From assembly GCA_021738565.1 (NCBI GenBank), contig JAIPBT010000040.1, positions 1 through 43,013 on the forward strand: a stretch of 43,013 nucleotides of DNA, written 5' to 3'. Shown here piece by piece: positions 41,680-43,013 of the stretch (positions are counted from its first letter, which is position 1; each line of letters opens with the position of its first letter). The translations under genes and the position numbers were made by a program. The stretch comes from Bacteroidales bacterium (GTDB lineage Bacteria > Bacteroidota > Bacteroidia > Bacteroidales > GCA-2748055). The notes under the pieces were generated by a model, which worked only from the letters and a program-made list of their open reading frames with translations, was not told the DNA's origin and did no database searches.

Positions 41680-42054
41680 ATGGCTGAGAAAACAAGATAT
41701 TCAGATGAAGAGCTGAAGGAATTCAAGGAATTGATTATGAGGAAGCTCGAAAAGGCCAGGGAAGACTATGAACTTTTAAAATCGGCCATTACACAAAGCG
41801 AAAGTAACGATACCCAGGATACTTCTCCAACCTTCAAAGTACTTGAAGAAGGAGCTTCTACCCTATCAAAGGAAGAAGCAGGTCGGCTGGCACAAAGACA
41901 ACATAAATTCATCCAGCATCTGCAGGCAGCTTTGATCCGCATAGAAAACAAAACTTATGGTATCTGCAGGGAAACGGGCAAACTTATATCAAAAGAGAGA
42001 CTGCGAGCTGTTCCTCATGCAACTTTAAGCATCGAAGCCAAGTCAAAACAATAA
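41680..42054 (+). CDS. TraR/DksA-family zinc-finger-like regulator
   Basis: A 124-residue cytoplasmic protein. A long helical N-terminus (EELKEFKELIMRKLEKAREDYELL) forms a coiled-coil hairpin with KEEAGRLAQRQHKFIQHLQAAL, then the C-terminal GICRETGKLISKERLRAVPHATL stands where DksA carries its C4 zinc finger. Only one cysteine remains (in YGICRETGK); the other three positions are Thr, Arg/Ala and His-type residues, so classical four-Cys zinc binding is not expected. From memory this is the normal Bacteroidota form. It probably binds the RNA polymerase secondary channel, as DksA does. The order ileS - this gene - lspA is common in the phylum. It lacks the DxxDxA tip motif of DksA in a clear form, so function in the stringent response is uncertain. 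Confidence 0.85.
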   Translation: MAEKTRYSDEELKEFKELIMRKLEKAREDYELLKSAITQSESNDTQDTSPTFKVLEEGASTLSKEEAGRLAQRQHKFIQHLQAALIRIENKTYGICRETGKLISKERLRAVPHATLSIEAKSKQ

Positions 42055-42126
42055 TTGAAGTCTTAATTCCAATTCCCTAATTCCCCCTGCCACGCCGTTA
42101 AAGAGCAGGTCAGCACCATATAGCAT

Positions 42127-42744
42127 ATGTCCCGTTCCATTAAAAGCATCCTTGTTATACTTGTTATTTTGTTGATCGACCAAACGCTGAAGATCATAAT
42201 AAAAACAAGTATGACGCTGTACGAACAACATTCTGTGTTCGGAAACTGGTTCTTCCTACATTTTGTTGAAAACAGGGGAATGGCATTTGGCCTGCACCTT
42301 CCGGGCAACAATGGTAAAATCCTGCTCAGTTTGTTCCGCCTTGCTGCCATTATTGCCATCGCTATTTACCTGTATCATCTAATCAGGATAAAAGCACATA
42401 CAGGGTTGCTAATTTGTTTGTCAATGGTCCTTGCCGGGGCCATTGGAAACATGATCGATTCTGCCTTCTATGGAATGATCTTCAGTGAAAGCACCCTGTA
42501 TCAACAGGCAATTATGTTTCCCAAAGGCGCTGGATATGAAACTTTTCTGCACGGAAATGTGGTGGATATGTTCTATTTCCCGCTGTTCAGCGGAGTATAT
42601 CCGGAATGGCTCCCCTGGATTGGAGGACAGACTTTTACTTTTTTCCGTCCCGTGTTCAATATATCAGATGCCAGTATTACAGTAGCCGTGGTAATATTAT
42701 TGATACGTCAGAAAACATATTTCGCGCACCTTGATAATAAATAG
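42127..42744 (+). CDS. lspA: Lipoprotein signal peptidase (signal peptidase II)
   Basis: A 205-residue inner-membrane aspartyl protease, longer than the ~165 residues of E. coli because of an inserted loop (SAFYGMIFSESTLYQQAIMFPKGAGYETFLHG, about 117-148) typical of Bacteroidota. Four transmembrane helices; conserved ILLIDQTLKIIIKTSM, FVENRGMAFG, GAIGNMID, and the two catalytic aspartates in GNVVDMFYFPL and FNISDASI. It removes the signal peptide of lipoproteins after diacylglycerol addition, and so processes SusD, SusE-like and BtuG-like proteins in this window. The stop codon TAG (42742-42744) coincides with the start of a palindromic repeat element, so the final residues might differ from the ancestral end. 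Confidence 0.95.
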   Translation: MSRSIKSILVILVILLIDQTLKIIIKTSMTLYEQHSVFGNWFFLHFVENRGMAFGLHLPGNNGKILLSLFRLAAIIAIAIYLYHLIRIKAHTGLLICLSMVLAGAIGNMIDSAFYGMIFSESTLYQQAIMFPKGAGYETFLHGNVVDMFYFPLFSGVYPEWLPWIGGQTFTFFRPVFNISDASITVAVVILLIRQKTYFAHLDNK

Positions 42745-42872
42745 TGGCTGGATCATAAAGTTCGAGAGCAAAGCGCGCAAAAATCTTAAACCGCAGTATC
42801 CGCCGACGGACGGATTCGAGGATTTAAGATTTTTGCAGCAATGCAGCTATCGGACTTTATGGACAGACGCTA
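42742..42872. repeat. 131-bp inverted-repeat element, long copy C (MITE-like)
   Basis: The left arm (42742-42790) begins TAGTGGCTGGATCATAAAG and ends with GCAAAAATCTTAAA; the right arm (42823-42872) reads TTTAAGATTTTTGC ... GGACTTTATGGACAGACGCTA. The innermost 14 bp match perfectly and the outer ~35 bp imperfectly. The 32-base centre includes ATCCG...CGGAT. The termini belong to the same family as copies A (8252-8301) and B (20653-20709). There is no ORF inside, so it resembles a non-autonomous element or a large mRNA hairpin. Confidence 0.75.
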
Positions 42873-42874
42873 AA

Positions 42875-43013
42875 TAGAGTCTGTCAATAATGTCGAGTGT
42901 TTGAACTAGAAAGTTCAATAACAAGGCTTGCGCAGTTCGAAAAATGTGAGTTTACTGGTGTAAATGACCATTTTGAGAACAAGCATAACGCAGTTATTGG
43001 ACTTTATAGACAA
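42875..43013. repeat. Second long inverted-repeat element, copy D (cut by the window end)
   Basis: The left terminus TAGAGTCTGTCAATAATGTC and right terminus GGACTTTATAGACAA are family-like. Inside are a perfect 7-bp hairpin TTGAACT-AGAA-AGTTCAA (42901-42918), a direct repeat AACAAGnnnnnCGCAGTT (about 42920 and 42980), and a two-part hairpin AAAATG...TTTAC-TGGT-GTAAA...CATTTT (42941-42974). It abuts copy C with only two bases between. Its right end is outside the window. Confidence 0.65.

Overview
The window reads as chromosomal DNA of a free-living Bacteroidota bacterium, probably from the Bacteroidales/Marinilabiliales side of the phylum. The reasons are a SusC/SusD/SusE set, C-terminal type IX secretion (T9SS) sorting domains on two secreted proteins, TAnnTTTG-type -7 promoter boxes, and an ileS - traR/dksA-like - lspA block. 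I see no rRNA, tRNA, CRISPR array, phage or intact transposase. The first gene and the last repeat element are cut by the window ends.

Layout. 1-7.5 kb: the tail of an unknown gene, a DUF998-like membrane protein, a secreted BNR/sortilin-type beta-propeller protein followed closely by a possible HEPN-fold protein, a frameshifted small membrane protein, and a cytochrome c/PQQ-type sugar dehydrogenase fusion. 7.7-13.8 kb: a cobalamin riboswitch followed by four same-strand genes: a 56-residue cysteine-rich CWC-type protein, a multidomain T9SS-secreted protein with a DUF4465-like domain, a BtuB-like TonB receptor and a BtuG-like surface lipoprotein. This looks like a corrinoid capture operon. 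13.9-18.1 kb (minus strand): KdpE, a KdpD lacking its N-terminal half, the TrkH potassium channel subunit and a 49-residue one-helix membrane protein. 18.4-22.4 kb: a Pif1-like helicase with a C-terminal HTH region, flanked by two unexplained coding remnants, then an M28 peptidase fused to a predicted outer-membrane beta-barrel.

22.7-37.9 kb is a starch/maltodextrin utilisation locus. A HAD phosphatase converges on an MFS sugar transporter - GH65 maltose phosphorylase operon. A LacI-family regulator and a SusC-SusD-SusE operon diverge, and a T9SS-sorted GH13 alpha-amylase follows a strong terminator. Inferred flow: GH13 cuts starch at the surface, SusCDE bind and import oligosaccharides, the MFS protein moves maltose inward, and GH65 splits it to glucose and beta-glucose 1-phosphate. 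LacI-type palindromes lie in the lacI/susC gap and ahead of the MFS gene. 38.1-42.7 kb holds ileS, a TraR/DksA-like gene and lspA.

The main structure beyond genes is a family of palindromic interspersed elements with TTAGTGNCTGTCCA-like termini: two short copies (near 8.27 and 20.68 kb) and two long, adjacent copies at the right end. In two cases the element terminus overlaps the stop codon of the upstream gene.
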